Source: Pseudonocardia petroleophila
Lineage (GTDB): Bacteria > Actinomycetota > Actinomycetes > Mycobacteriales > Pseudonocardiaceae
DNA: 64,000 nucleotides
NCBI RefSeq assembly: GCF_014235185.1
Contig: NZ_CP060131.1
Coordinates: 1,929,501 to 1,993,500 of the forward strand
Reading direction: 5' to 3'
Below are positions 35,330-44,860 of this stretch, in pieces. A model generated the notes under the pieces. It saw only the letters and a list, made by a program, of their open reading frames with translations. It was not told where the DNA came from and made no database searches. The position numbers and the translations under genes are program-made. Within the stretch, counting starts at the first letter, position 1. Every line of letters starts with the position of its first letter.

Positions 35330-35515
35330 ACCGCACCCCGACAGAACAGGGCCCCGCGAGCGGACCGGGGGGCGACCACGGCGTCCGGGAGGACGCCGGT
35401 CGGGATGACGTCCGTCGAGGCTACCAGCGCGAACACCCGCGCCCGGCACCGCCCGGTGCCCGCCGCGGGGAGTGCGCGCCGGGGAGCGTCGGTGCCGGAC
35501 ACTATCCTCGTGACC

Positions 35516-36286
35516 ATGCTCATCGGGGCCCACGTGTACGAGGACGACCCGGTCGCCACGGCGGCCGAGCGGGGCGCCGACATCGTGCAGATGTTCCTGG
35601 CCGATCCGCAGGGCTGGAAGAAGCCGCCGTCGCACCCGCAGGCCGCTGAGCTGCGCGCGAGCGACGTGGCGGTCGTCGTCCACTCGCCCTACGTCGTCAA
35701 CCTCGCCTCGCTCAACAACCGCATCCGCATCCCGTCCCGCAAGCTCGTCGTGCAGCACGCGGAGGCCGCGGCGGAGGTCGGGGCGATCGGGCTGGTCGTG
35801 CACGGCGGGCACGTCACGCAGGGGGAGGACGCGGCCACCGGCGTCGACAACTGGCGCAAGTTCTTCTCCCGCCAGGCCGACGACGGCGGGTTCGCGGTGC
35901 CGATCCTCGTCGAGAACACCGCGGGCGGCGACAACGCGATGGCCCGCCGCTTCGACGCGCTGGCCCGGCTGTGGGACGCGATCGGCGAGTTCGGGGCCGG
36001 GTTCTGCCTCGACACCTGCCACGCGCACGCGGGCGGGGAGGACCTGGTCGGGGTCGTCGACCGGGCGAAGGCGATCACCGGGCGGATCGACCTGGTGCAC
36101 CTCAACAACTCCCGCGACGGGTTCGACTCCGCGCGCGACCGGCACGCCAACATCGACTCCGGCACCATCGAGCCCGACCTGCTGGCCGCCGTCTGCGCCG
36201 CGGCCGACGCGCCCGTCGTCGTGGAGACCCCGGCCGACGGCCAGGCCGGCGACATCGCGTTCCTCCGCGAGCGGCTGACGCGGTGA
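35516..36286 (+). CDS. Deoxyribonuclease IV-like (endonuclease IV/xylose isomerase TIM barrel)
   Basis: 256 residues. The trinuclear-metal TIM-barrel ligands are in order: GAHVYE, VVVHSPY, LVVHGGHVTQGED, LVENTAGGDNAMA, CLDTCHAHAGGED, DLVHLNNSRD, RDRHANIDSG and VVVETP. Endonuclease IV cleaves AP sites during base excision repair; this short actinobacterial form is usually annotated so. TATCCT seven bases before the ATG at 35516 supports this start over a GTG two codons upstream, and implies a leaderless mRNA. The next gene overlaps by GTGA. Confidence 0.82.
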   Translation: MLIGAHVYEDDPVATAAERGADIVQMFLADPQGWKKPPSHPQAAELRASDVAVVVHSPYVVNLASLNNRIRIPSRKLVVQHAEAAAEVGAIGLVVHGGHVTQGEDAATGVDNWRKFFSRQADDGGFAVPILVENTAGGDNAMARRFDALARLWDAIGEFGAGFCLDTCHAHAGGEDLVGVVDRAKAITGRIDLVHLNNSRDGFDSARDRHANIDSGTIEPDLLAAVCAAADAPVVVETPADGQAGDIAFLRERLTR

Positions 36287-37680
36287 CGCGCACGGCCCTC
36301 GACGTCCCGCGGGCGCCCGAGCGCCCCGCAGGCGGCGCCGGGGCCGGAACGCGGGTCGTCCTCGCGGTCCTCGTCCTGCTCACCGGCCTCACGATGCTGC
36401 TGGGGTACGCGAACAAGGCGCGCTGCACCGGGCCGGGGTACGACGCGGCGGGCCGCAGCGTCCCCGACTACGAGATCCGCGTCGACCGCGACGTGTGCTA
36501 CTCCGACATCCAGTACCTGTGGCTGGGCCGCGACGTCGACAAGCACGTCTTCCCCTACGTCTCCGGCTCGATCACGCCCGACGGCCGGCTCGTCGGAGGG
36601 GTCGTCGAGTACCCGGTGCTCACCGGCCTGCTGATCTGGGCGGGCGCGTACTTCGCCGACACCGACGGTGCGTTCCTGCTCGCCTCCGCCGTGCTGATGG
36701 CCCCGTTCGGGCTGCTCACGGGCTGGATGCTGGGCCGGCTCGCGCGGTGGCGCGCACTGCTGTGGGCGGTCGGGCCACCGCTGGTGCTCTACGCCTTCCA
36801 CAACTGGGACCTGCCGGTCGTCGCCTGCGCGGTGGGCGCGATCTACGTGGTGCACGGGCGGGGCGGCGACCGCCCGCTGGCCGACCGCGCCACCGTCGCC
36901 GCCGTGCTGCTCGGACTGGGCTTCGCGCTCAAGCTCTACCCGGGCGCGTTCGTGCTGCCGCTGGCACTGCACGTCCTCGCGCAGTCCCGGCCCGGGTCGC
37001 TGGACTGGCGCGGCGCGCTGCGCGTCCCGCTCGCCGCCGCGGCCACGGTCGTCCTGGTCAACCTGCCGTTCGCGGTCGTCGGCTACGAGGGCTGGCGGGC
37101 GTCGTTCACCTTCCAGCAGCTGCGCGACGTCGACTTCACGACGAACTCGATCTGGTACTGGGGGTTCCGGCCCGAGTCCGACCCGGAGAACCTCGACTTC
37201 CAGGACGCGATCGACGTCGTCTCCCCGCTGCTGGTGCTGCTCGCCTTCGCGGTGGCCGCGGCCGTGGGCTGGTGGCGGTTCCGGCGCGAGGGCAGCTACC
37301 CGTGGGTCGCGGTGAGCGCGGCGATGCTGTGCGGCTTCATGCTGCTGCACAAGGTCCACTCGCCGCAGTACACGCTGTGGCTGCTCCCGTTCCTGGTGCT
37401 GCTCGCGGTGCCGTGGCGCTGGATCGCGGCCTACCTCGTCGCCGACGCCGTCATGGGCATCGGGATCTTCCGCTGGTTCTACGCCTTCAAGGCGGGCGAG
37501 GGCGGCATCTACGACGGGTTCGCCGCGCAGGCGGTCGTGCTCGGGGTGTGGGGCCGGGCCGCACTGCTGGTGGTGCTGTTCGTGCTGTTCCTGCGCCTGC
37601 CCGATCCGTGGGCCGGGCGGGACGGGGACGCGCTCACCGCCAGGCGAACACCGGCTGCTCCAGGTGCGCCACCCGCGTAG
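36283..37680 (+). CDS. GT-C / DUF2029 (GT87-like) membrane protein
   Basis: 465 residues with about 10 hydrophobic helices. Motifs CYSDIQYLW, EYPVLTGLLIWAG, HNWDLPVVA, FALKLYPGAFVLP and KVHSPQYTLWLLPFL mark the polyprenyl-phosphate-sugar mannosyltransferase group of GT-C enzymes. The acceptor in the cell envelope is unknown. It is a paralogue of the gene at 38227-39777. Its 3' end overlaps the convergent Nudix gene by 47 bases. Confidence 0.85.
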   Translation: MTRTALDVPRAPERPAGGAGAGTRVVLAVLVLLTGLTMLLGYANKARCTGPGYDAAGRSVPDYEIRVDRDVCYSDIQYLWLGRDVDKHVFPYVSGSITPDGRLVGGVVEYPVLTGLLIWAGAYFADTDGAFLLASAVLMAPFGLLTGWMLGRLARWRALLWAVGPPLVLYAFHNWDLPVVACAVGAIYVVHGRGGDRPLADRATVAAVLLGLGFALKLYPGAFVLPLALHVLAQSRPGSLDWRGALRVPLAAAATVVLVNLPFAVVGYEGWRASFTFQQLRDVDFTTNSIWYWGFRPESDPENLDFQDAIDVVSPLLVLLAFAVAAAVGWWRFRREGSYPWVAVSAAMLCGFMLLHKVHSPQYTLWLLPFLVLLAVPWRWIAAYLVADAVMGIGIFRWFYAFKAGEGGIYDGFAAQAVVLGVWGRAALLVVLFVLFLRLPDPWAGRDGDALTARRTPAAPGAPPA

Positions 37681-38230
37681 CCCGCCCGTGCAGCACGACC
37701 TCGCGGAACTGGTGCAGGACGGCGCCGGTGGGGGCGTGCACGAACCGGTCGAACAGCGGGAGCTGGATCACCGGCGCGTCCGACTCGGGGATCGTGAGGA
37801 ACCGCGGCTCCACGTCGATCAGCGACAGCGGCACCCGGTGGACCGCGCCGACCTCGTCGGGGTTGGGGGTCAGCTCCCCGACGGGACCGGCCCACAGCAC
37901 CACCGGCGTGATGACGTAGCCGGATCGCGTGGCGTAGTCGTCGAGCACGCCGAGCTCGGCGGAGTCGTCGAGGCCGAGGCCCAGCTCCTCGAACAGCTCG
38001 CGCCGCGCCGTCTCGCCCGGCCCCTCGCCCGGGTCGGTGCGCCCGCCGGGCAGCGCCCACTGCCCGGAGTGCCGGCGCAGCGTCGACGCGCGCCGGGTCA
38101 GCAGGAACGCCGGGCCCTCCGGCTCCTCGACGAGCACGATCCCGACCGCGGAGCGCGTGAGCTCCGGGCGGTCGATCGGCCGGGGGGTGAAGGCCGCCAG
38201 TGCGGCGACGACGTCGGATCGACCGGTCAT
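37634..38230 (-). CDS. Nudix hydrolase (CoA pyrophosphatase-like)
   Basis: 198 residues. The Nudix box runs from about 62 to 84: [18 protein letters not shown] then FEELGL, complete for Mg-dependent pyrophosphohydrolases. [21 protein letters not shown] upstream resembles the CoA-diphosphatase (NudL) subgroup, which would cleave CoA to 4'-phosphopantetheine. The ATG at 38230 overlaps the stop of the upstream GT-C gene (ATGA), so the two are coupled. The stop lies inside the convergent GT-C gene. Confidence 0.85.
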   Translation of the reverse strand: MTGRSDVVAALAAFTPRPIDRPELTRSAVGIVLVEEPEGPAFLLTRRASTLRRHSGQWALPGGRTDPGEGPGETARRELFEELGLGLDDSAELGVLDDYATRSGYVITPVVLWAGPVGELTPNPDEVGAVHRVPLSLIDVEPRFLTIPESDAPVIQLPLFDRFVHAPTGAVLHQFREVVLHGRATRVAHLEQPVFAWR

Positions 38231-39777
38231 GCCCCGACCCTGACGGGTGCGGCGACCGAGGGCCAATCGGGGTCGTCGACGCCGACCGCGCGCACCGGGT
38301 CGGTGACCGGCCGCAGGACCGAGCGGACCACCAGCACGCAGAGCCCGACGACGGCGGCGTCGCGCAGCAGGACCGCGCCGAGGAACCACTCCGGCGGCAG
38401 CCCCATGTTCGCCGGCGTGAGGTAGTAGTACATCCGCGGCACCCAGACCAGCGCGTCGACCAGCATCCAGGCCAGCAGCAGCCGGGCCCGGGGCAGCGCG
38501 AGCACCGCGAGCGGCACGAGCCACAGCGAGTACTGGGGGCTCCACACCTTGTTGACCAGCAGGAACGCCGCGACGACGAGGAAGGCCAGCGACGCGAGCC
38601 GCGGCGTCCGGGGCGCCCACCAGGCGAGCACCGCGATCGCCGCGCAGCACAGGGCGAACAGCACCAGCGAGACGAGGTTGAGCACCGCGGGCGGCTCCCC
38701 GGGCGCCAGCTGCCCGTCGAAGCCGGCCCAGCCGCTGAAGTGGCTGATCGCGAAGTAGATCGAGTCGGGGTCGGCGGGGCGGGTCTGGTTGAGCCGGAAG
38801 AACTCCGCCCAGCCGACCGGCCAGGCCAGCGCCACCGGCAGGTTGACGGCGACGACCGTGACGATCGCGGCCCCCGCCGTGCGCAGGGCGGGGGCGAGCG
38901 GGCCGGAGCCGTCGTGCCACCGGCGCAGCCCCACCAGCAGGATCGGCCCGAGCAGCAGCAGCGGGTAGAACTTGAAGCCGCCGCCGATCCCGAGCAGCAC
39001 CCCGGCCAGCAGTGGCCGGTTGCGGGCGAGCGCGAGCATCCCGGCGGTGGCCGCGGCCACGGCGAGCGCGTCGAAGTTGGTGAACACGTGCACCGCGACC
39101 AGCGGGGACAGCGCGACCAGCACGGCGTCCCACGGCCGCGACGGGCGCAGCGCGTGCACGGCCCAGACCGCGACCAGCCACGCCAGGGCCAGCCACGCCG
39201 CGGACACGTCGAAGTACACGACGACCGGCAGCGCCGTCGGCAGCCAGCCGACCGCGTCGGCTGCGGCCCGCCAGCCGTCGGCGAACCGGGCCGCCGCCCA
39301 CTGGTGGAAGCCGGTGAGCACCGGGTACTCCATGTAGCGCGCGGTCTCGTCGGCCTCGCCCGCGTTCTCGAACCACGGGTCGCGGTACGGCAGGGCCGAC
39401 GGGTCGTCGAGGTTCTCGATGCTCCACAGCGGGACGGTGTCGGAGTAGCACATCGCCACGTACTGGCGGCTCTCGCGCCAGTCCAGCGCCAGGCCGCCCT
39501 CGTCGGTGCGGTACTGCTGCAGGCACGGGGACTTGCCCAGCCAGCCGAGCGCCAGCACGGCCACCGCCACGAGCAGGACCACCCGCAGGGGCGTCCAGAA
39601 CGCCGACCGCCCGATCAGCGCGTGGCGTCCCAGCGGCCCCCCGACGACCCGGCTCGCCGCCGCGGCCAGGGGGTCGGACCAGGTCGGGACGACCCGGACC
39701 CCCTGACGCGGCGACGCGGGTCCGGGAGGGTCCTGCGTGCCGACGCCGCGGGGTTCCGCGGGGTCGGGACGGCTCAC
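38227..39777 (-). CDS. GT-C / DUF2029 (GT87-like) membrane protein, PonA-linked
   Basis: 516 residues with 10-12 hydrophobic helices. Motifs [51 protein letters not shown] and [14 protein letters not shown] align with the paralogue at 36283. The N-terminus is an approximately 45-residue cytosolic segment. The GTG at 39777 overlaps the stop of the PBP gene. In M. tuberculosis Rv0051 occupies the same place next to ponA1, so a role in envelope glycan assembly with the PBP is likely. Confidence 0.88.
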   Translation of the reverse strand: MSRPDPAEPRGVGTQDPPGPASPRQGVRVVPTWSDPLAAAASRVVGGPLGRHALIGRSAFWTPLRVVLLVAVAVLALGWLGKSPCLQQYRTDEGGLALDWRESRQYVAMCYSDTVPLWSIENLDDPSALPYRDPWFENAGEADETARYMEYPVLTGFHQWAAARFADGWRAAADAVGWLPTALPVVVYFDVSAAWLALAWLVAVWAVHALRPSRPWDAVLVALSPLVAVHVFTNFDALAVAAATAGMLALARNRPLLAGVLLGIGGGFKFYPLLLLGPILLVGLRRWHDGSGPLAPALRTAGAAIVTVVAVNLPVALAWPVGWAEFFRLNQTRPADPDSIYFAISHFSGWAGFDGQLAPGEPPAVLNLVSLVLFALCCAAIAVLAWWAPRTPRLASLAFLVVAAFLLVNKVWSPQYSLWLVPLAVLALPRARLLLAWMLVDALVWVPRMYYYLTPANMGLPPEWFLGAVLLRDAAVVGLCVLVVRSVLRPVTDPVRAVGVDDPDWPSVAAPVRVGA

Positions 39778-42308
39778 CCGCCGCTGCCGGCGTTCGGGTC
39801 GGCCCCGAAGATGCCGAACCCGGAGTCGCCGCTGCCGGAGTCGCCGCTGCCGGAGTCCCCGCCGTTCCCGTTGTCGCCGTTGTCCCCGTTCCCGTTGTCG
39901 CCGTTGCCGTTGCCGTTCCCGTTGTCGCCGTTGCCGTTGCCGTTGCCGTTGTCGCCGGAGTCGCCGTCGCCGCTGTCGGAGCTCTCGTCGTCGGAGCTGC
40001 TGTCGGGCTCGGGCGTGGCGGTCGGCTCGACGTACGGGGGCGCGCCCCGTGCGACGAACGGGGAGAACTCCTCGTTCGGCGTGCCGCGCAGGGCCGCGTT
40101 CATGTAGCTCTGCCAGATCGAGCCCGGGATCATGCGGCCGTAGATCGGGGCGCCGCCCGCGGTCTGGATCGGCTTGCTGCTGTCGGTGCCCAGCCACACG
40201 GCGGTGGCCAGCGACGGCGTGTAGCCGACCATCCACGCGTCCTTGTTCTGCCGGTCGAGCGTGGGGTGCTGCTGGGTGCCGGTCTTTCCGGCCACCTCGC
40301 GGCCGCCGGACAGCCCGATCCGCGAGGACTCGGCGACGGCGAGCATCGACTCGGTGACGTTGCGGGCGATCACGGGGTCGATCCGCTGCTCGCCCGCGCT
40401 CTCGGCCCGCTCGTAGAGCACGCGTCCGTCGGCCGCCGTGACCCGCGAGACCAGGAACGGCTCGTGGTAGACCCCGTCCGCGGCGAGCGTGGCGTAGGCC
40501 GAGGCCATGTCGATCGGGTGCACGTCCTGGTCGCCGAGGGCGACACCGCCGCGGGCCTCGGGGAACAGGTCCTGCGGGATGCCGAGCGCGTGCGCGGTGT
40601 CGATGACGTTCTGCGGCCCGGCGTCGAGGCCGAGCTGGTAGAAGATCGTGTTGATCGACCGCGTCATGGCCGTCTCGATGCTGCACCGGGCGCAGTCGAA
40701 GCCCTCGGAGTTGTCGACGACGGTGCCCGCGAGCGTCTGCCCGGACGATCCGTCGTAGGTGCTGCCCAGCCCGATCGAGGGGTCCCGGGCCATCGCGGCG
40801 GCGAGCACGAACGGCTTGAACGACGAGCCCGGCGGTCGCAGGCCCTGACCGGCGTAGTCGGTGCCCGGCCCGCTGCCGCCGTAGTACGACTGGATCGCGC
40901 CGGTCCGCGGGTCGATCGCCACGAGCGCGGTGCGCAGGTCGGGGTCCTGTCCGTCGAGCTGCTCGGTGGCCGCCTCGACCGCCTCCCGCTGCCGCGCCGG
41001 GTCGACCGAGGTGGTGACCGTCAGGCCCTCGGTGTTGAACTCGTCCTCGGTGACGATGCCGCGGGCCAGCACCTCGTCCCTGGCGCGCTCGTAGATGTGG
41101 TAGCGGTCGTCGGCCGGGATGCCCTCGACGGCGGGCGCCTCGGGCAGCCAGTTCGTCGGGAACACCTCGGTGGAGCGCTGTGCCGGGCTGATGAACCCGG
41201 CGTCGGCCATCTGGTCCATGACGTAGGTCCAGCGCCGCTGCGAGCCCTCGAGGTCCTCGGCCGGGTCCCAGCGCGACGGCGCCTGGATCATGCCGGCGAG
41301 CATCGCGCCCTCGGAGACCGTGAGGTCCTTGACGTCCTTGCCGAAGAACGACTGGCTCGCGGCCTGGATCCCGTAGGAGCTGCGGCCCATGTAGATGACG
41401 TTGAGGTAGTTCTCGAGGATCTCGTCCTTGGTCTGCTCGCGGGTGATCTTCACCGCGAGCACGACCTCCTTGTACTTGCGGATCAGCGAGAAGTCGTCGT
41501 CGCCGGTGATCACCTTGACGTACTGCTGCGTGATCGTGGACCCGCCGCCGACGCCGCCGGTGAGCTGGTTGTAGACCGCGCGCAGGATGCCGGTGATGTC
41601 GAACCCGGGGTCGCTGTAGAACGAGCGGTTCTCCGCGGCGAGCACGGCCTGGCGGACCGGCTCGGGGATCTCCTCGAGCGGCACGACCCGGCGGTTGACG
41701 CCCTCGGGACGCGCGGTGGCCAGCGGCGAGCCGTCGGCGAAGGTGAACTGGGAGACCTGGTCGACCGCGAGCTCGTCGGAGGACGGCACCGGGAAGATCA
41801 GCCAGCCCACGACGAACGCGACCACCGGACCCAGGATCAGCAGGCCGAGCAGGACGTAGATCGCCTTGCGGATCCGGGACCACGCGCTGCGGCGGGGTGC
41901 GGGGCTGCGGCGCTCGGGGCGGCCGGTCCCGGTGGGCCGCTCGGCCAGCGCGACGGCGTGGGTGCGGGCGACCGACGTGGACCCGGTCTCCTCGTGGGTG
42001 AGCAGCGGCATGTCGCCGGAGCGGTACGGGGCGCGCTCCTCGGGAGCGGCGGGCGGCACGTGGCGCTGCGGGGGGACGCGGCCGGGCGGCGGGGCAGGCG
42101 GCCCGGCCGGGCGCGGTCCGCCGGGGCGGGCACCGGGCGGCGGACCGTGGCCACCGGGCGGCGGGCCGTACGGGGGCTGCCCGGGCGGCGGGCCGAACGG
42201 TCGCTGCGGGCGGGGCGGGGGGACGGGGCCCGGTCGGGGACCGGCGGGCAGGTCCGCGCGGCCGGGGGGACGTCCCCTGCCGAGGCGGGGGTCGCGCTGG
42301 TCGGTCAC
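39774..42308 (-). CDS. ponA: Class A penicillin-binding protein (PonA1-type)
   Basis: 844 residues. A Pro/Gly-rich cytosolic tail (1-145) precedes one membrane helix (about 149-172). The GT51 transglycosylase has Glu226 in [18 protein letters not shown] and the later [12 protein letters not shown]. The transpeptidase has SSFK (Ser495), SIN (551-553) and GKTGT near 660. It polymerises and crosslinks peptidoglycan. The last 70 residues are almost only Asp, Gly, Asn and Ser, an extracellular low-complexity tail. The GTG at 42308 is six bases from AGGAG, favoured over the adjacent GTG at 42311. Confidence 0.95.
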   Translation of the reverse strand: MTDQRDPRLGRGRPPGRADLPAGPRPGPVPPPRPQRPFGPPPGQPPYGPPPGGHGPPPGARPGGPRPAGPPAPPPGRVPPQRHVPPAAPEERAPYRSGDMPLLTHEETGSTSVARTHAVALAERPTGTGRPERRSPAPRRSAWSRIRKAIYVLLGLLILGPVVAFVVGWLIFPVPSSDELAVDQVSQFTFADGSPLATARPEGVNRRVVPLEEIPEPVRQAVLAAENRSFYSDPGFDITGILRAVYNQLTGGVGGGSTITQQYVKVITGDDDFSLIRKYKEVVLAVKITREQTKDEILENYLNVIYMGRSSYGIQAASQSFFGKDVKDLTVSEGAMLAGMIQAPSRWDPAEDLEGSQRRWTYVMDQMADAGFISPAQRSTEVFPTNWLPEAPAVEGIPADDRYHIYERARDEVLARGIVTEDEFNTEGLTVTTSVDPARQREAVEAATEQLDGQDPDLRTALVAIDPRTGAIQSYYGGSGPGTDYAGQGLRPPGSSFKPFVLAAAMARDPSIGLGSTYDGSSGQTLAGTVVDNSEGFDCARCSIETAMTRSINTIFYQLGLDAGPQNVIDTAHALGIPQDLFPEARGGVALGDQDVHPIDMASAYATLAADGVYHEPFLVSRVTAADGRVLYERAESAGEQRIDPVIARNVTESMLAVAESSRIGLSGGREVAGKTGTQQHPTLDRQNKDAWMVGYTPSLATAVWLGTDSSKPIQTAGGAPIYGRMIPGSIWQSYMNAALRGTPNEEFSPFVARGAPPYVEPTATPEPDSSSDDESSDSGDGDSGDNGNGNGNGDNGNGNGNGDNGNGDNGDNGNGGDSGSGDSGSGDSGFGIFGADPNAGSGG

Positions 42309-42363
42309 CACTGGCTCCTGTGGATCGGGGGTGTCCGGTACACGCGCCGCGAGTGTGGGGAGT

Positions 42364-42759
42364 TCACTCGGCCGCGGTCCGGCGTCGCTTGGCGGGGGCT
42401 CCGGTGCCCAGTGCGTAGGACAGGACGAGGTGGTTCCAGCTGCAGCTCCGGCAGACCTCGACCACGTAGACGGAGAAGTCGTCGTACCGCGCGGCCAGCT
42501 CGTCGAGCTCGGCCGGCTTGCGGGCCGAGCCGGACGCGTGCTTGAGGGCGTCGCCGAAGATCCACGACACGTTCGTCAGGTTCTCCCGGCGGCAGACCGG
42601 ACAGGGCAGGTCGGTCTGCTCGCCGTGGAAGCGGGCCGCCCGCAGCAGGTACGGGCCGGCGTCGCAGACCGACGCCGTGCCGACCCGGCCGGCCTCGACG
42701 TCGGCGAGCAGCGCCCGGCGCTGCAACGCGTAGTCGACCACCTGTCGCTGGGTGCGCAC
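42364..42759 (-). CDS. DUF5318 zinc-ribbon-like protein
   Basis: 131 residues. Two Cys pairs (CPVCRRENL and CRSCSWNHLV) suggest a zinc ribbon. The N-terminal VVDYALQRRALLADVEAGRVG and C-terminal lysine/arginine tail match the Rv0049-like family found next to ponA1 in actinomycetes. Function is unknown. TACCCT lies exactly six bases before the GTG start at 42759, giving a leaderless transcript and settling the start. Confidence 0.85.
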   Translation of the reverse strand: MRTQRQVVDYALQRRALLADVEAGRVGTASVCDAGPYLLRAARFHGEQTDLPCPVCRRENLTNVSWIFGDALKHASGSARKPAELDELAARYDDFSVYVVEVCRSCSWNHLVLSYALGTGAPAKRRRTAAE

Positions 42760-42889
42760 CCGGTCAGGGTACGCGGGCCGTCGTACGGGGTGGGGAGAAC
42801 GCCCGGTGACCGCGCCGTCGAGCGGTCGGTGATCGGCGGGTGATCGGTTCCGCGCGGAGTGACGAGTGTCTCGACCCGTCGCGCAGATG

Positions 42890-42906
42890 TATCGCGGCGA
42901 TATGAT
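42890..42906 (+). promoter_or_regulatory. padR-ino1 promoter with palindromic operator over the -10
   Basis: TATCGC-G-GCGATA (42890-42902) is a perfect inverted repeat, and its last bases are part of TATGAT (42901-42906), a good -10. Transcription would start near 42913, some 45 bases before the padR GTG. It is a candidate autoregulatory PadR site. Confidence 0.55.
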
Positions 42907-42957
42907 GGGGCGGAACAACGGCGCAGAGGCCGGTCATGGCGACAGGAGGGGGTCCGG

Positions 42958-43518
42958 GTGCTGGAGCTGGCGATCCTCGGCCTGCTCCACGAGGCGTCCG
43001 CGCACGGCTACGAGCTGCGCAAGCAGCTCGGCGTCCGGCTGGGCGGGTTCCGGCTGTTCTCCTACGGCTCCCTCTACCCGGCTCTGCGCCGGCTGACCCG
43101 GGCCGGCCTCATCGTCGAGGACACCGGTCCGGAGTCCGAGCCGGGTGCCTGGTCGCGCCGCGGCCGGAAGGTCTACCGGATCACCGCGGAGGGCAAGGAG
43201 CGCTTCGCGGAGATGCTGGCCGACTCCGGGCCGCAGACCTGGGACGACGAGAGCTTCGGCGTCCACCTCGCGTTCTTCTCGCGGACCCCCGCCGAGGCCA
43301 GGATGCGGATCCTCGAGGGCAGGCGCCGGGCCGTCGAGGAGCGCCGGGAGGGTCTGCGCTCCGCGCTGGCCAGGGCCGGCGAGCAGATCGACCGCTACAC
43401 CCGTGAGCTGCACCAGCTCGGGCTCGACTCGTCCGAGCGCGAGGTCCGCTGGCTCAACGAACTGATCGAGAACGAACGGGCAGAGCACCGCGACGCCCCC
43501 GAACACCACCCCGAGTGA
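42958..43518 (+). CDS. PadR family transcriptional regulator
   Basis: 186 residues. The winged helix (about 1-85) reads [39 protein letters not shown] and [15 protein letters not shown], the PadR pattern. A C-terminal Vir-like dimerisation helix bundle ends the protein. The GTG start at 42958 has AGGAGGG at eight-base spacing. It is followed 13 bases later by ino1. The same neighbour pair exists in mycobacteria, so control of inositol synthesis is a fair guess. Confidence 0.9.
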   Translation: MLELAILGLLHEASAHGYELRKQLGVRLGGFRLFSYGSLYPALRRLTRAGLIVEDTGPESEPGAWSRRGRKVYRITAEGKERFAEMLADSGPQTWDDESFGVHLAFFSRTPAEARMRILEGRRRAVEERREGLRSALARAGEQIDRYTRELHQLGLDSSEREVRWLNELIENERAEHRDAPEHHPE

Positions 43519-43531
43519 GAAGGAGCCGGCC

Positions 43532-44611
43532 ATGAGCCAGGTTCGTGTGGCCATCGTCGGCGTCGGCAACTGCGCCGCGTCGCTCGTCCAGGGCGTGCAG
43601 TACTACGCCGACGCCGACCCGACCCAGCGCGTCCCCGGCCTGATGCACGTCGACTTCGGCGGCTACCACGTCCGCGACATCGAGTTCGTCGCCGCGTTCG
43701 ACGTCGACGCCAAGAAGGTCGGCCGCGACCTGTCGGAGGCCATCGGCGCCAGCCAGAACAACACCATCAAGATCGCCGACGTGCCGCCGCTGGACGTGCC
43801 GGTGCAGCGCGGCCACACGCTCGACGGGCTCGGCCGCTTCTACCGCGAGACGATCACCGAGTCCGACGAGGAGGCCGTGGACGTCGCGCAGGTGCTCCGC
43901 GAGACCCGCGCCGACGTGCTCGTGTCCTACCTGCCCGTCGGCAGCGAGTCGGCCGACCGCTTCTACGCCCAGGCCGCGATCGACGCGGGCGTCGCGTTCG
44001 TCAACGCGCTGCCGGTGTTCATCGCCTCCGACCCCGTGTGGGCCGAGAAGTTCCGCGCCGCGGGCGTGCCGATCGTCGGCGACGACATCAAGAGCCAGGT
44101 GGGCGCCACCATCACCCACCGCGTGCTGGCGAAGCTGTTCGAGGACCGCGGCGTGCAGCTCGACCGCACGATGCAGCTCAACGTGGGCGGGAACATGGAC
44201 TTCCTGAACATGAAGGAGCTCGAGCGGTTGGAGAGCAAGAAGGTCTCCAAGACGCAGTCGGTCACCTCGCAGGTCGACCGCGACATGGGCAAGGACAACG
44301 TCCACATCGGACCGTCCGACTACGTCGCCTGGCTCGACGACCGCAAGTGGGCCTACGTCCGCCTCGAGGGCCGCGCGTTCGGCGACGTCCCCCTGAGCCT
44401 GGAGTACAAGCTCGAGGTCTGGGACTCGCCCAACTCGGCGGGCATCATCATCGACGCCGTGCGCGCCGCGAAGATCGCGAAGGACCGTGGTATCGGCGGC
44501 CCGATCCTGTCTGCGAGCAGCTACTTCATGAAGTCCCCGCCGGTGCAGTACAGCGACAGCGAGGCCCGCGACGCGGTCGAGGACTTCATCCGGGGCGACC
44601 GGGACGACTGA
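43532..44611 (+). CDS. ino1: Inositol-3-phosphate synthase
   Basis: 359 residues, the short actinobacterial form. It converts glucose 6-phosphate to 1L-myo-inositol 3-phosphate using NAD, feeding phosphatidylinositol, mycothiol and related glycolipids. The NAD-binding [13 protein letters not shown] is at the N-terminus. Family motifs include [37 protein letters not shown] and the C-terminal [20 protein letters not shown] precedes the ATG at 43532. A perfect 51-base palindrome follows 29 bases after the stop. Confidence 0.97.
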   Translation: MSQVRVAIVGVGNCAASLVQGVQYYADADPTQRVPGLMHVDFGGYHVRDIEFVAAFDVDAKKVGRDLSEAIGASQNNTIKIADVPPLDVPVQRGHTLDGLGRFYRETITESDEEAVDVAQVLRETRADVLVSYLPVGSESADRFYAQAAIDAGVAFVNALPVFIASDPVWAEKFRAAGVPIVGDDIKSQVGATITHRVLAKLFEDRGVQLDRTMQLNVGGNMDFLNMKELERLESKKVSKTQSVTSQVDRDMGKDNVHIGPSDYVAWLDDRKWAYVRLEGRAFGDVPLSLEYKLEVWDSPNSAGIIIDAVRAAKIAKDRGIGGPILSASSYFMKSPPVQYSDSEARDAVEDFIRGDRDD

Positions 44612-44640
44612 CCCCCGCATCGCGGCCCCACCCCCGCTTT

Positions 44641-44691
44641 GCAGCATGGCCACCTTCACGCAACCAGGTTGCGTGAAGGTGGCCATGCTGC
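44641..44691. repeat. Perfect 51-base palindrome (25-bp arms, 1-base centre)
   Basis: The left arm starts GCAGCATGGCCACCTTCACG and the right arm is its exact reverse complement, with a single A between. It starts 29 bases after the ino1 stop and could end that transcript as a long hairpin. Arms this long and perfect exceed what termination needs, so a dispersed palindromic element is also possible. No second copy was noticed in the window. Confidence 0.85.
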
Positions 44692-44860
44692 GATCAGGGC
44701 CGCCCGCGAACCCCCCCGGTCGCCCGCACCACCGGTGAAGCCCGTCACCGCGGCTCGTCGGTGACGGGCGGCTGGCCCTAGCCTGTGCTCGCGCCGCCGA
44801 CGACGGCGGCGCGACGTCCGGTACCCGCCCGCGGGACTGGAACGGGTGTGAGGAGTGGCA

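Noticed and set aside
38227..41883. 1218-codon frame through the PBP and GT-C genes
   Set aside because: Only its last 516 codons, from the GTG at 39777, form the GT-C protein. The rest is an out-of-frame reading of the PBP gene.
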